DNA of 61,225 nucleotides from a virus. Numbering within the stretch: position 1 is the first letter of the stretch; every line of letters starts with the position of its first letter. Shown piece by piece: positions 28,401 through 41,200 of this stretch. Made by a program: the position numbers and the translations under genes. Where the stretch lies: positions 1 to 61,225 of the IMG/VR virus record IMGVR_UViG_3300043437_000207; one strand, 5' to 3'. The notes below the pieces were generated by a model. The model was not told the DNA's origin and did not search any database. It worked only from the letters and a program-made list of their open reading frames with translations.

Positions 28401-31400
28401 GACAAGATCATTATGATGAGTTGATTAATAATTCTATGACAGCTATTCAAAGAAATACACTTCTTGAAGAATTAGCTGAAAAAGGAATTTATGTTGACTT
28501 AGAAGAGTTTGCTGAATGGTGCCAAGATAATTCTAAGTTGCCTACATACTTTGTTGATCAAGTAAACAAAAGAATTATCAATAAAGACAGTTACATCTAT
28601 GATAAGTATATTGAGTATTTTGATCTAGCTAAAAATGCTGAAACAACTAATGCTCCTAGACCAAAAAGTACAGAAGAGCAGAAACTTGAAAGAACAATTG
28701 ATAATTATAACAATCAAAGAGAAGGTGAATTAGAAACTGTCAAAAATCAATATGACCAAAGCTTAAAAGATCTATTGGGTTATACTCAAGAAGAGATTGA
28801 TGAGATGCGTGATAAAGCTATGTTTGATGCTGACATGACACCGGAGGAAGCAGCTGAGGAATTAGAACTTGTCAAAAAAGCAATTAAACAATTAGATTCT
28901 GATAATCATCTTGAGATAGAAGCAGTATTTGATCTTGCTACAGAAAATGACATGTTTACTCCACAAGAGTATAACATGGCCAAAGAAGATTTGTTTAGTG
29001 ATGAAGATTCTGTAAATGAAATGGCTGACTTAGCTGAAAAGTTTACTGATGCTGAAGAAGAAGAAGCTATGGAAGCTGCTTCTAATGTATTAATTCTTAA
29101 ACCATTACTAGAAAAAAGAATAGAAGTTCTTCAATCATTTGTAGATGGAACAGCAATGGAGGGGATTCCTAACTATGAGGAAACACAACCCTATAAGGAT
29201 TACACAGAAGCGGTAGATGAAATCAATACTAAGTATGATGGTCTTATAGATGATGCTAGAGCAGAATTTGATAAGGCAGTTAAGGAAGGTGTTGAGTCCA
29301 CTAGACCTGAAGCAATGAAGAAATCCATCCAGGAAGTACAAGAGTTATTTGCTGGAAAAGAAGATATTGTTCAGACTAAAAGAAACTACATTATAGATGG
29401 TGAGGTACATGAAAGAATGTCAAACAGAATTAAAGCTGGTCATGACACTTATGGATACACTGGAGAAAAAGATCTTATGGATCTTTATGATGAGACTATT
29501 GGTGCAGCGCTTGCTGAGGATAGAGAATTAGACCAAGATTTGATTAATGAGTTCATAGAAGCTTTAGTAGCTGCTGACTTACCTGGTGTAAACACAAATA
29601 CTTTTACTGCAGATGTAGTAAGAGATGAGTTAGAAACATTAATTAAAACAGATGGCACTAAGTCTAAAAAGATTCAGAGATATATTTCTAAACTAAAATC
29701 TCAGTTAAGTGATATTGAAAATAAATTAGCTTCAGTAAAAGATAAAGACCGTCTTGCAAGCTTGCAGAAACAGAAAGTAGAATTAGAACAAGCTATTAAA
29801 GATGAAGAGGCTGGTAAGTTTGATGAGCCATTTGAAATGACATCAGACAATATTAAGTCTTTTATCTTAAATACTGTTAAGGAAAATGCATATGAAGAAT
29901 CTAGAGATGCGGGTAACATAATTGACCCTATGCTTAAAGATTATCTTGATACAGCAACTTCTGTAAAACCTAAGTGGGATCCTAAGAAGATGAGCAAAGA
30001 AGCATATGACGCTTTGTTTGATGATGAAACAGGTTACCTTACTGAGCTTAAAAGAAGAGCTGATGCTGGTGAGATCTATATTTTTACCAAAAATCTTATT
30101 GTACATGCTAATGATTTAGTAGATGCTGATGGTAAAAAACTTCCACCGGTAGCTGGTGAAATTGATATGATCATTGTTGACCGTAAAGGAAACAAATTTA
30201 TTGTAGATTTAAAAACAGGTAAAGTAAGAAAATGGTTTAACTATAAAACTATAGGAACTGATTCATTTAAGAAACAGTTAGAAAATACTTTACAACAAGT
30301 GGGATATGCAAATCTTGCAGAAGACATGTCTGGTCAACAATTTGGAGTTAAAATTTTACCTATTGAGATTGGCTTTGATAGTAAAGGTTATATTGTATCT
30401 GCAGGTAAACCAACTAATCCATCTATGTTTACGGGTGAAGAAGTTGTTGGAGATGAAGGCAGTGAAGCTTACACAATAGGATTAGATCCTACAAATATGA
30501 TTCAGGTTAAGAAAGAAGGAACCAATGTTTATGAAAACATAAGTATTGAAGATTTCATGCAAAAACTTATTCCTGTAAGAAGAGTGCCAGGTAGTAAAAG
30601 ACCAAAGCTTACTGTTAAAAAAGAAGTTTCAATCCCTGAAGAAGAAAGAGAGTTTGTTGATGACTTTATGAACAAACTTGCCAATGCTGGTCAGGCAAAA
30701 CCAAGCGGTAAATCATCAACTGCCCCTATAAGGAAAGCAGTAGTAACAATAGAAGATGCCATAGGTAAAACAGTATATTATAATGGTAAGCCTTACACAG
30801 TAAATAAAGAGGGTGTAAGATATGTACTTGAGTCAGAATCTACTGTTATTGAATTAGATACTACAGCTTCAGAAAATTTAAGTGATCTTGGTATTGACTA
30901 CTTTGAAGGAGAGTTCTATACACCTAAGTATGATGTTACAATCAATAGTGAAAATTCTGTTACTGTTGATGGTACTACATATGAGATTAGAGTAAATGAG
31001 TCAGGTAATGTAATTGGTTTAAGTCCGGAAAATAAACCAGAACAAGTTATTAAAAATGAAAGATTACTTGTTGCTGTTGAAATTGAAAGAAATAAAACTG
31101 ATTTCATAACTGAAGTTGAGGAACTAGAAGATGTTGATTATGCAGAAACAATGGATAATCTAAAAGCTAATGATCCTGCAGCTCATCAAAAACTTGAACT
31201 TCTTGAAGGAGTATACAATAAAAACTGGAATGAAACTGTTGAATCTGGTTTAAGTAAACTCTATAGTAAACAAGAACTAAATGATTCAGAAAGACTAGCT
31301 GTAGATTTATGGGTGACAGATGCTATAATTAGCATGACTAAATTATACACTAGACAGTCAGATGAAATTTATGCTAAAGGATTAGATAATCTTGAAATTA

Positions 31401-32293
31401 TTAATACACTTTTATATGAAGGATACAATGAACAATTTACAGAAGTTGGTGCTAATGAGCCTGCCAAAAGAACAGTTAAACAAACTGAAAGTCAAAAACA
31501 AAGAAAGCCAGGTAAAAATGTCACAGAAACAAACACCAGTGAAACAGTAAAAGAAACTGTTTCAGATAAAGAATACAAAGATTTTGTAGATAATGGTGTT
31601 GTTAAGAAAAGCAGAATAAAAAGTATTGCCGTAAATATACAAAAAGGTAATACTTTATCTCAAAGAGAGATGGCAATTTTTTCTGATAAAACATCTGAGA
31701 TCAATGATATGATTATTCAGATGACAGAAAATAAAAATGTAGAAGATTCCATTAAGGAAGATACATTTGATCAGATTCTTGAATTGTATGCTGAACTTGA
31801 TAAGGCTAAACCTAAATTGAGTGAAGAATCATACAATATGCTTAAGGAACAACTTGATGCCCGCGCCTCATTATTGTTTGATGAAACAGGAAATATAGTT
31901 TTAAAAACCGGAGAAATTTATATCTTTACAGCACCGGTAAAAGATGAACAAGTTGCTCAAGGATATAGAGTTAAAATAGATAGTTTTGACCCTATGGCTA
32001 AAACAGTTACTGTATCTAATGTTGGTCCTGGTAATAATAAAACTTTTACTATGAGTATCAAAGACTTTAATGATAGTGCAATGAGTGAAGAATTAATAAA
32101 CAATATGCCTAAAGAAGATGAACCATATGTTCCTTCTGAAGAAGAATTAGATCACTTAACAGAAAGTATGGCTGTTACAGATGGTCAGTTATCTGATTTT
32201 GAACAACTTGCCAAATGGGAAGATGAAGCATCAGCAGATACAATATCACTTGATGATTTAAAAAATGATTTCTTTAATAATTTTAAATGCTAA
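25478..32293 (+). CDS. Giant internal virion protein with glycine-zipper membrane segment and PD-(D/E)XK nuclease domain (2271 aa)
   Basis: 2271 residues. Residues ~218-275 are Gly/Ala-rich and hydrophobic (ESVVEGALIGAAVGAVGG and onward), a glycine-zipper pattern able to insert into membranes. Long acidic helical regions follow. Around residues 1540-1610 is a RecB/Cas4-type PD-(D/E)XK nuclease core: E1561-I-D1563, then D1577-L-K1579-T-G, with the downstream helix QLENTLQQVGYANLAED. The order is 1048-aa protein, this protein, RNA polymerase, with gaps of 5 and 4 bases. An ejected protein that helps the genome cross the host envelope and carries a nuclease for host DNA or end processing would fit, but neither activity is proven. 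The acidic, repeat-poor C-terminus has no known domain. Confidence 0.7.
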   Translation: MAEETNVPDEGVKDLSQMSEFIAPAEIGVNLHKSMISPALDINKYNTKATISNPALRIKDTTKGSAPYHPKKITSPNSKEYGGLKGIMDDLRAELSQNVDKNAYSKIYAYDSSPKGAHKARYKGYGQETYDKIGFTPEIDNETWFNANTTMYDDWKRMATQAAWPMMKLGFMSPIHSYGKLFGQADIGQDLAEARDYEEYNAIGYSTKGGIGGFMINLQNSAAYSVGILAESVVEGALIGAAVGAVGGEGIGAAPGAVIGGVVEGFGALLKLPGTLFNMSKNLGKMTMNLKKFEKISEVRNLFGNAGKSMGNFVNPISNTSEAAMKYVFKNPDDLSNLARSARTVGALWHDVKNMNAALSEGRLEGGFTEQRVFDELYNKYYEKYGVAPSDELQKDMRKQAKVAGYQNTWKNTLLVHYSNNIAFPSIARAGFMKGLPTFSKTVGKVGPFQLVYDPAKKVASELAYSAEKVSLRNAVKAFTKPAAYGKTALNYFKANLVEGFQETAQDVLSDATENYYINSFKNKDRQNFEYSMATLNGAMKKQISAQGLETFASGFAMGSILGIPGGVKDFMSVGYNKYFKHRNNYDEYIQKRQDEVDTIVDALNTMDKGAKNFFDPRLTNYTTQMLAGKVADDPEGATTKEAKDTSFAAFQSAVRTSLRTGTFDMFLKNYEGYKQATPEELEQAWRLQPGQGQKALLNIDKSIANAKTIAARWQYTKNKFPHVVNPANFKDDTPEKEMAEVYNEAYLAGIDNLVFMGSAFDNNAERLDQMYSKLSSIPVIQNSRFSEIATITDPARLTKEIAMLRTEIELSKNAATPEAKEQYEKQKDLLDKLTSFQKEQSGVTVDFFKRIMNAQKTIMQTEGISANEAQVKAVDQVTKEFEDEGLHPFESYKTSFRDLLDTLAGSEENKANLGRQLDDAGGFDDIFEILADTHLLRDENMRLNKFINVLNSPQDFYEHVQRNFEWMKKLYNNRQDHYDELINNSMTAIQRNTLLEELAEKGIYVDLEEFAEWCQDNSKLPTYFVDQVNKRIINKDSYIYDKYIEYFDLAKNAETTNAPRPKSTEEQKLERTIDNYNNQREGELETVKNQYDQSLKDLLGYTQEEIDEMRDKAMFDADMTPEEAAEELELVKKAIKQLDSDNHLEIEAVFDLATENDMFTPQEYNMAKEDLFSDEDSVNEMADLAEKFTDAEEEEAMEAASNVLILKPLLEKRIEVLQSFVDGTAMEGIPNYEETQPYKDYTEAVDEINTKYDGLIDDARAEFDKAVKEGVESTRPEAMKKSIQEVQELFAGKEDIVQTKRNYIIDGEVHERMSNRIKAGHDTYGYTGEKDLMDLYDETIGAALAEDRELDQDLINEFIEALVAADLPGVNTNTFTADVVRDELETLIKTDGTKSKKIQRYISKLKSQLSDIENKLASVKDKDRLASLQKQKVELEQAIKDEEAGKFDEPFEMTSDNIKSFILNTVKENAYEESRDAGNIIDPMLKDYLDTATSVKPKWDPKKMSKEAYDALFDDETGYLTELKRRADAGEIYIFTKNLIVHANDLVDADGKKLPPVAGEIDMIIVDRKGNKFIVDLKTGKVRKWFNYKTIGTDSFKKQLENTLQQVGYANLAEDMSGQQFGVKILPIEIGFDSKGYIVSAGKPTNPSMFTGEEVVGDEGSEAYTIGLDPTNMIQVKKEGTNVYENISIEDFMQKLIPVRRVPGSKRPKLTVKKEVSIPEEEREFVDDFMNKLANAGQAKPSGKSSTAPIRKAVVTIEDAIGKTVYYNGKPYTVNKEGVRYVLESESTVIELDTTASENLSDLGIDYFEGEFYTPKYDVTINSENSVTVDGTTYEIRVNESGNVIGLSPENKPEQVIKNERLLVAVEIERNKTDFITEVEELEDVDYAETMDNLKANDPAAHQKLELLEGVYNKNWNETVESGLSKLYSKQELNDSERLAVDLWVTDAIISMTKLYTRQSDEIYAKGLDNLEIINTLLYEGYNEQFTEVGANEPAKRTVKQTESQKQRKPGKNVTETNTSETVKETVSDKEYKDFVDNGVVKKSRIKSIAVNIQKGNTLSQREMAIFSDKTSEINDMIIQMTENKNVEDSIKEDTFDQILELYAELDKAKPKLSEESYNMLKEQLDARASLLFDETGNIVLKTGEIYIFTAPVKDEQVAQGYRVKIDSFDPMAKTVTVSNVGPGNNKTFTMSIKDFNDSAMSEELINNMPKEDEPYVPSEEELDHLTESMAVTDGQLSDFEQLAKWEDEASADTISLDDLKNDFFNNFKC

Positions 32294-32297
32294 TTAG

Positions 32298-35200
32298 ATG
32301 ATCAGTTGTCCAATTACCCAGTTACCTCTTGAAAATTTTTACAAGTATGTATTCCGCGCTATTAAAGATAGACTAGGAAATGATAAAACCTTTGACGTAA
32401 ATGATTTCATGGAGAAGTTGTTTGAGGAATCGGTTAAAAAGGCTGATCCTGAAACTGCAGCTAAATGGTTGCAAAGTACTCCGCGTGTAATAAATTTAAT
32501 TATTACAAAATCATTTAGTGATAAGATTCCTTTAGTAAAAGGATTAGAAAATATTTACGGATTGATGGCTGATTTCTCAAAACCAAACGGTGAAGGATTT
32601 CAGAATGTACTTAAGAAATATATAAAACCTGTAGATACTAAAGATCTAAAAGGAGAGGCTGCGCATCAATTGTCACTTGAGTTTTCTGATGAAGAAGAAG
32701 AGGGTCCTGAAGATGAGAAAAAAGAAACAAACCCAAGAGTTGAGGCAAGACTTAAAACTCCTGTGGTTATGTCTGGTACACTTCAATCATTTGTTCCGGT
32801 AGATCCATCTAGAAAAACTGATACTTACTCAGAAAGACTTGATAAACCAAGAGCTCAAATCCTTACTAATCTTGCAATTCTAGGTGATGCATTAAGTATG
32901 CAAGATCCATTTGATGGAGAGTTTACATATCAAGGAAAGAAAGTAAAAGTTAAAGCAACAAACTTATATACATTTGCTCAACAGAATTTTAATGATTTAG
33001 ATCCTACAACTCAGCAAGAGATTAAGGATTCAAACTTTTATACTAGCACAGGAAGAAACAAAGAAGGTGTTACTCAAAGTGATAAAAGAGTAATACTTGT
33101 TATTACAGATGATGCTGGACAGAACTTATATTTTGATACAGAAGGAAACCTTACTACTAAAGGTAATGGAACTCTAGTGTATCAATTCATGAGAGATGTT
33201 AGACAAACCTCAAAAGGTTATACAGTAACAGATATCTATGGAAAAGAAGAACAGTTAATGCCAATTGAGACTTATGCCCAACTAACATATGATGAAAAAA
33301 TTGACGGAGACTATCCTACATATCTTGAGAAAGTAAAAGATGATAGAGAGAAAGAGCTTAAGAGATTGTTTCAAATAAGAGAAAGTGCATTAGGTAATGA
33401 CATGATGTTGGAATTCTCAGGTCTTAGTGCCGGAGTTACTTCAGATCTCACAGCTACCAAACTTCCCCTATCTGACTTTCTAAAGATACCAGGAGCAACA
33501 AAGAAAGACTTAAAGAGTATCCGTACTCTTAAAAAAGCAGAAGGTAACTTTGGAGAGGGTAGAGCTGTAATTAATTTAAATGGAACAGACTTCCAAGTAA
33601 ACAGATCATCTATGCCAGACAGTGTAGCTGACCAGATTGCTGCAGTTATGTTTGATCCTAATATTCCTTTTGAAACTAAAAAAGATTTCTATTCACAGTT
33701 TATTCCGGAAGATAGTACAACCAAGCTTGCTTATACTATGAGAAAGCATGAGATCATTCCTGATATGGTGAACCAATCATTTAGAATTAAGCTATATGAT
33801 AAAGTAGGTGACAAGTATGGATTTGTTACTGAGCCTATTTTTGATTTTGTTATTTCTAAAGCTGTATTAGATAAGGCTAGTAGAGAAAAATTAGATGCCG
33901 GTATTAAGACTTTTAGTGACACTCTCAAATCTGGTAGAGCTAATGGTAAAGCAACTTACATGTCATACAAATCTGACTTGTTGAATGATGAGGAGTATTT
34001 AGTATACAATTCAAATACAAAACAAATTGAAGTTGCAAACTACATTGATTTTTTATCCACACTTGATGGTTACGTTGATTTATTTGACGGAGATCCTGGT
34101 TTCTACAATAAGCACCTGTTGTTTAATGAAGAGAATAAAGTGGAAAAAGAAATTAAAATTGCTTCTGCGGCAGCATCACAAACATTTGAAGAGGCCCTTG
34201 AGGAATCAATTAAATTAGCAGAAGAAAGAAAAGCATTGGAAAATGCTGATAAATCTCCTATGGAAATTGAGGCACAAGTTATTGCTGATCGCGCTCTTTC
34301 TCCAGAGTTTAGAGCTCAGTTAGCTCAACAAGGAATGGAAGGAAAGTATGATACATACTATTATGCCGCAAGTCTTATTCAAGCTATCAATACTAATATT
34401 AGTCAAAGATATACCAGAGAAGCTGCTGAACAGTTGCGTGATATATTTGCCGGTGCAAGATACATAAACGGTAAACAAATTAATACAGTCACTGATATTA
34501 TCAATAGAGCATTTCCAAAAGCAGAAGGACCTCTTCAGAGAGAAGTTGAAATAATCCAAAAGACTGTTGAACCTGAAATGCCAGACCCAACAACAATAAA
34601 TCCTTCTCCTAAGAAAGGAAGCTTACGTTCTAGAGCACCTAAGAATGATAGCTTAAACCGTGAAGGATACATGGCTGATGAAATTGGTGAAGAAGATACA
34701 GCTAAAGTCCTTGACTGGTGGAACAATACGGCATTAGGAAAAGAGTTACAAAAACATATTGAACTACAACATGCATTTAATCTGGTTAACTCAGATGTAT
34801 TTGCGCGCTTTGTAGTTAGCGGTGCTACATTAGCTAATCCTGACATTAAAGGTAAGATTCAAATTAATAAAGGTGTAGGTACATTGGTTGATGTTTACCA
34901 TGAAGCATGGCATGGTTTCTCTCAATTGTTTCTTACCCGTCAAGAAAAATACAGTCTTTATGATGAAGTAATTAATTACAAAGATGCCAGCGGAAACCAA
35001 CCCTATAAGTCTATGGACTATAAGGCAGTTGATGAGTTACTAGCTGAAGACTTTAGAACTTATATGAAGAGCAATTACATTAAGAAAGGTTCTCCTATAA
35101 GAAATAAACTCTTCAGAAAGATTATGAATTTTATCAGAAGCTTGTTTGGTAAAAAAGCAATTAATCCAACTGAAGTTATCACAGATGTAATGAATGTTCC

Positions 35201-38200
35201 AGCTGTGAGAGAATTGTTTGAGAAATTAAACTATAGTTCTAATAAGAAATCATTTGTGAGATCATACAAAGCCAATATGGATAATGTTGACTTTATGATG
35301 TTGAACCGTGGTATTAGTAAATTAAATAGACCAAGTGATAGTGCCCTTAGTGATCAAGACTCTAGATTAGTTTCTGATACTATGGACATGATCATTTCTG
35401 ATTTTGTTGATGATTGGTACAGAGAAAGAGTTGAAGAAGCTGAAGAAACTGGTAACTATAATAGTTTAAAATCTGGAACTATTGGTTTACTTATTGATCC
35501 AGACCACCGTGCATTCATGTATGAGGTAATCAAAGAAAGATTACAAGATAAGTTGGATGAGTTTAAAGAAAAATTACATTCTCAAGAAGGTGTAACACCT
35601 TTTAGTGAAATTAAAGCTTTAGAATCTTCTGACCCTAATCAGAAAACAATTGAATCAGAAGCAGTAGCTGTATTAAGATCTAATAAAGGAGAAGACAAAT
35701 ATGTATTCCTTAAATCACAGATTGATGGTTTTGATAATCTTGATGCTAACATGCGTAGAGGTACCAGAGTTAGAGGTGAGTCTTGGCATGGTATCAAAAT
35801 AGTTGGTGACTTCTATTCACATAAATCTATTAAGAAAGGTAAGAAGCCGGTAGGGATAATTGTAGTTTCTAGTTTAGAGGATGCTCAAGTTCAGTTTGAT
35901 AATTATAAAGCTGGAGGAGCCGAAGAGTATACAGATTTTGAAGTTAAAGATGTTCCGGATTACATGTTGTCTGCAGAACAAGAATTTATGTTAGATAATG
36001 TTAGAATTCTACAAGCTGCTGTAGATAACTTTGGAGATCCACAATGGGATATTAAAGGTATTGAAGCTACTGGAACAATTGCATATCACTTAGAGAATTC
36101 AGATTTTGATTTATCTAAAAAGAAATATGAGCTTGATTTTGACATGTTAGATGAGAATGGTGATGAGATTGATGAAGATCAAGAAAATGAAACTCATGAT
36201 TCTGAAACACCATTTGGTAGTTCAGCGGGTACTAAAAAATCTTTGATGCAATTAGCTGATAAAGAAGTAATCTACATTCTTAAAAGTTTGTATAAAGTAG
36301 ACCGTAATGGTAATGTTGCATACAATAGACTTGGTTTTAAAGAGCGCGCAGATTTCAAGAAAGTTTGGAACATTGTTACTAAAGCAATTGGTGGTATAAG
36401 AGATAGAGAAAAAGCATATGAGACATTAATGGCAGAAGCAGAAAACTTTCCAGAAATAGCTCAGCTTATTGAAACTAAATTCCCAGATCCAAGATTGATT
36501 ACTAATACATTTGAAATAGATGTGAGTAATTCATTCTGGCAAACATTTGCAAAACCTTCAGTTAAATACTGGCAATTCACTGTGTTCCCACAATATGAGC
36601 CGGGAACAAACTTCCTTACAGGGGAAACAGAAAATGTATTAAAAGGATTTGAAGCTGATGTTACTCAATCATCTATTGAAGTAGATAGCACTATTAGAAA
36701 ATTTGAATCAATTTTCAAAAGTAGTATAGCAAATGATTACATAGAAAAGAATTCAGATAACCAATCTACTTTAAAACTGGATGACGTAATTACTGCATTT
36801 GAGAATAAGAAATATCCTGGTCAGTTAGATACATCTAAAGCATTTGAGTTTGCTGCAGCATTAGGTATGAAGCTTGATGCTTTACCAGTTATCAAAAAAA
36901 ATATAGAAGATAGAGCAGAGTATTTTGGGTTACCATATATCTATGATATTATAAAAGACTTTGCAGGTATTCAGAAATCAAATAAAAGCACTGAACAACA
37001 ACTTGAATACTTAAACAAATTTGTTAGTAATCCAATAGGGACACTAAGAGGTGAGATTCCAAAAGGAATACTAAAAAGCTTTAAGAAAGAAGTAGCAGAA
37101 AAGAATATCCTTAAAAGAATTGCTGAGTTACAATCTCAGTATGGATATGATTCTGCTAATCCAGGTATCTTGCTACCGGACGGTAACAGAGTATTTGAAA
37201 ATGTAAATCATAGTCAAGTTACAGTTACTGTAGATGCAATAAACAATGTTGAAAATCTTAGTGATTTCTGGAGCAAACCAGAGCTAGGTTATATGTCACA
37301 CTTGAGACCAGGTAAATCATTCTTTACTTTAAGATCTAAAATTTTTGGAGCTATGTTTGACACTGCTCAAGGAACCTTTGATAGAAAAGGAACCAGATCT
37401 TTAGAGCTTTTACAAACTGCAGGTACACAGATAGCAGAGATGGAAGGAGTGAATACATCTGACTTAGATAAGTTAGGTAAATTCTTTCAAGAGTTTCATA
37501 CTATGAGCTTAAATGGTATAGCAGAGTTTATCCGCCATGCTGAAAAGAAATCTGCATATGGTATCAAGTTACTGGGTGGTAAAATGAAAGTTATTGTCAA
37601 TGGTATTACAAATGGTGTTGATCAAAACTTATACATTGATATCAGTAAGTTTGTAACTAAACCAAATGAACAAATTAGTGATGGAGAAATAGTTGCTGTA
37701 GGTGGTTATTTCCTTGACTATATTGCTGCAGAATTTGATAGAATTAGATACTTTAAACAAAATCCACAGGATCTTAAAAATATCAAAGGTTACAACAGAG
37801 AGATTAAAGATAAGAATGATAAATTAATTGGTAGAGCTGGAGAATTCTTTACTGCTTTTGATAACATCTTGAGAGATCAAACCAAAAAAGATTTATATGC
37901 TTTGGCATCTGATCCTTTGGTAGATTTACCTACCCATATCAGAAATAACCAAGGACTTTATTTAAAAATTCAACAAGACATTGCTGATTATTTCACTGAG
38001 AAAACAGAAGCAATGTATAATGATTACTTTAAAGATCTGCCTTATGTAGACAATAAGGTTTATGAGAAAGCTGGTATAGAAACTAAAGGTGATATATCTG
38101 ATGAATCAAAGAAAGCTGTTCTTAAATCTTATTTGTTTAATGACTGGATACATAAATTTGAAATGTTTAACATTTTCAATGGTGACCTTTCTCAGTTCAA

Positions 38201-41200
38201 TCATGACAAACAACAAGCAAGTAAACGTGCACCTGGTTCTACATCAGATGGTGATGGATTTGTCAATGATAAGTACATGCATGAATTCATTAACAAAGTG
38301 TTCAACAAGAATACTTATGCTAAAAAACTTGCTAAAGAAACAGGTCTTGACTTAGATAAGTTTGTTATGAATGGTACATTGAATACCGGTGTCATAGCAG
38401 ATGCAGAAAGAAAGTCTGTATATCTAGATGAAATGTTAGAAAGCTGGAAAGAGCAATATACAGCTGCCCTAACCCCTTTATACACAGATAAAGCTGCATT
38501 AAAGAAAGAAATAGATAGAAGACTTGCAAAAGATGCTAAGGCCTATAAGAAGATGACAGAATCTGATGGTGCAGCCTTTATGACATTTGATGCATACCGT
38601 ACACTTAAAAAACAAGGTAAAAGCTGGACCATTCCGCAAGAAACATTATACCAACAGATTGTTGCCGGAGAACAAGTTGATCCTTTAAAAGTAAAAGAGT
38701 TCTTTCCAATTTACAAACTTCATTACTATGGATCAATTGCTAATGCTCCTATAGCAACAACAGGAATGCATAAGTTTGCAGTAGCTCCTATTATTCCAAC
38801 TATTGCAGTAAAAGGTACAGAGCTTTATAATTTACATGTAAAAATGATGAAGGAAAATCTTCAGTATGTAGCATTTGGTTCTGGTTCTAAAGTTGCCACA
38901 CTTACTATGACTGGAGACTTTGATAACATCTTTGGTGATGAAACACAGAAAACAGTTTCTGCAGATGCACCAATTAGAAAAAATGTTATCTACTTGGAGT
39001 ATCTTAAGGATGTAACTAAAGTTGCAAGCAAACTTAAGAAAGAAATTAGCTATCCTACTCAGAAACGTGTATTATTATTAGATGGTCTCTTCAATGTTGG
39101 AGATGTAATTAACAAAGCAAATGCTGAAATAGCTAATAACTACAAAGCTAATGTTAAGGATTACACTGAAACATTAGCTCTGGATTTATTAAACAAGATA
39201 GGTTATGAATATGATCCTAAGACAGAAAAGTATGTTGGAAAGTTAGATAAGTTTATTGAACTTATCAGAGATGAATTAGGAGCTAAAGAAGTTCCTGAGC
39301 ATTTGATTAAACTTCTGGATACTACACTTAGTGATCAGCTATCTATGGACTTTTCTATTCACCCAGAGGCTGACATGCTTGAGAAAGTTATTGTAAATAG
39401 AATTCAAAAAAGTATAATAAAACAGAAGACAAAGGGAGAATCTATGGTTCAAGCTCCATCCACGTTCTATAACGGTGTGTGGGACAGTGCCTACCAAAGA
39501 GATGAAGCTATTAAAAATAATGATGAATTAATCAGAAAATATCTGGGTTCTAACAACTTACCTTTTTATACTAGAGGTAAATTAAATAAAGATGGTACAA
39601 GACAACCAACTTCAGCTATGAAAGTTGCAATACCTATGAATGGTGACTTTTTGAACATTCTTAATTTAAAACATCCTGATGGAGAACTTATTGGAACTAC
39701 AGACCGTCTTAATGAGTTAATTAAAAATGATGAGTGGTTAGATAAGAACAGAGAGCTTATCACTATTGTAGGACCAAGGATCCCAACAGATGCTGCTAAC
39801 TCTATGGAATTTGCTGAAGTATGGCACTTCCTTGATGCTAGTGCAGGTAACACAGTAATTGTACCAACTGAGATTGTTGCAAAAGCTGGATCTGACTTTG
39901 ACGTTGATAAGATTTTCTTCATGCTACCAAATATAAATTCTGATGGTACTTTAACTAAGGCACCTGCAGAAAATTTGGAACAGCTTACCAAGATGGTAAA
40001 AGAATCTAATAGTGTTAGCAAAAAAGTAAGAAAAGAAAAAGGGTTACCAAATCCTCAAGCTTTAATTGATCAGTACAAAAAAGCTGCACAAAATAAATTA
40101 ATCAAAAACACGCGGGACATTCTCTCCTTACCGGACAACTATGCAAGTTTAACAAAACCTAATAATACATATCTTGTAGAAGATGAAGTTGAATTCTATG
40201 ACAAGTATTCTAGAGGGTATAACAACAAAAAGAATGCACATGGTGAGTCTGTAAGGATAAATGGTGACAAAGAAGTAATGAGTCCATCAAGATCATTAGA
40301 TAATGATTACAACTTAAGTCAGCATGAAGCAATGTTATCTGGTAATATGCCGCTTGGTATTATGGCCAAGAAAAACAAAGTGCATGCATTATTCAAAAGT
40401 GTAGGAGCTATTATGCCGTTATCATACAATGCCACTGTGTGGAATGATGAAACTAAAAAGTATGATGAAATTCCTGCTCAGTATGATGTTGTAATCCGTA
40501 TGAGACATAATAAAACTATGTTTAATGAAAATATTTCTTTATCTAATCAGAATAATGTAGATGGTGAAAAGATTGGAGATATTTTTTCTCATGGTCTTCA
40601 AGGTTTGCTTGACCGTGCTAATAATCCTTTTCCATTTAAATTACAAATTGTAAAAGAGGCATTGGGTACAATCAATCACCTTATTGAAGCTGGAGTAAGT
40701 GTACCAGAAGTATTTGCTTTTATCAATAACCCTTGGATTGTAGATTACATTCAGAAACAAATGTACTATGGAGGCTCAATGGCTAAGCTTCAAGAAGCAC
40801 CTGTTCCTAGTCATCAAGTAAAATCTACAGCCTTTAGGGAGACTGTGGCTTCTCTTGTTTCTGCAGGTGGTGAAGAAATGAAGAAAATAGTTAAGCAGGT
40901 GGCAAACTATGCAAATGACCGCAGAATGATGGACATAGCTGATATGCTAAAACAAAAGGATCAAGATAAAGTTTACATCATTAAAACAAAAGATGCAGAA
41001 GGAGAAGAAGTTCTAAAAAAAGCTACTGGAAAAAGAATATTTCATAGTAATGACTTTCCAGTAGATCAAATTATTGAGTTAAAAGAATTTGAAGAAAATA
41101 CAGACTATGATAGTTTAAAAACTTTATTCAAAAGATCCGGTGGTATTGCTAATAATGATAACTTCTATTATGCATCAGAGGCTTTATGGAATAGAGCATT

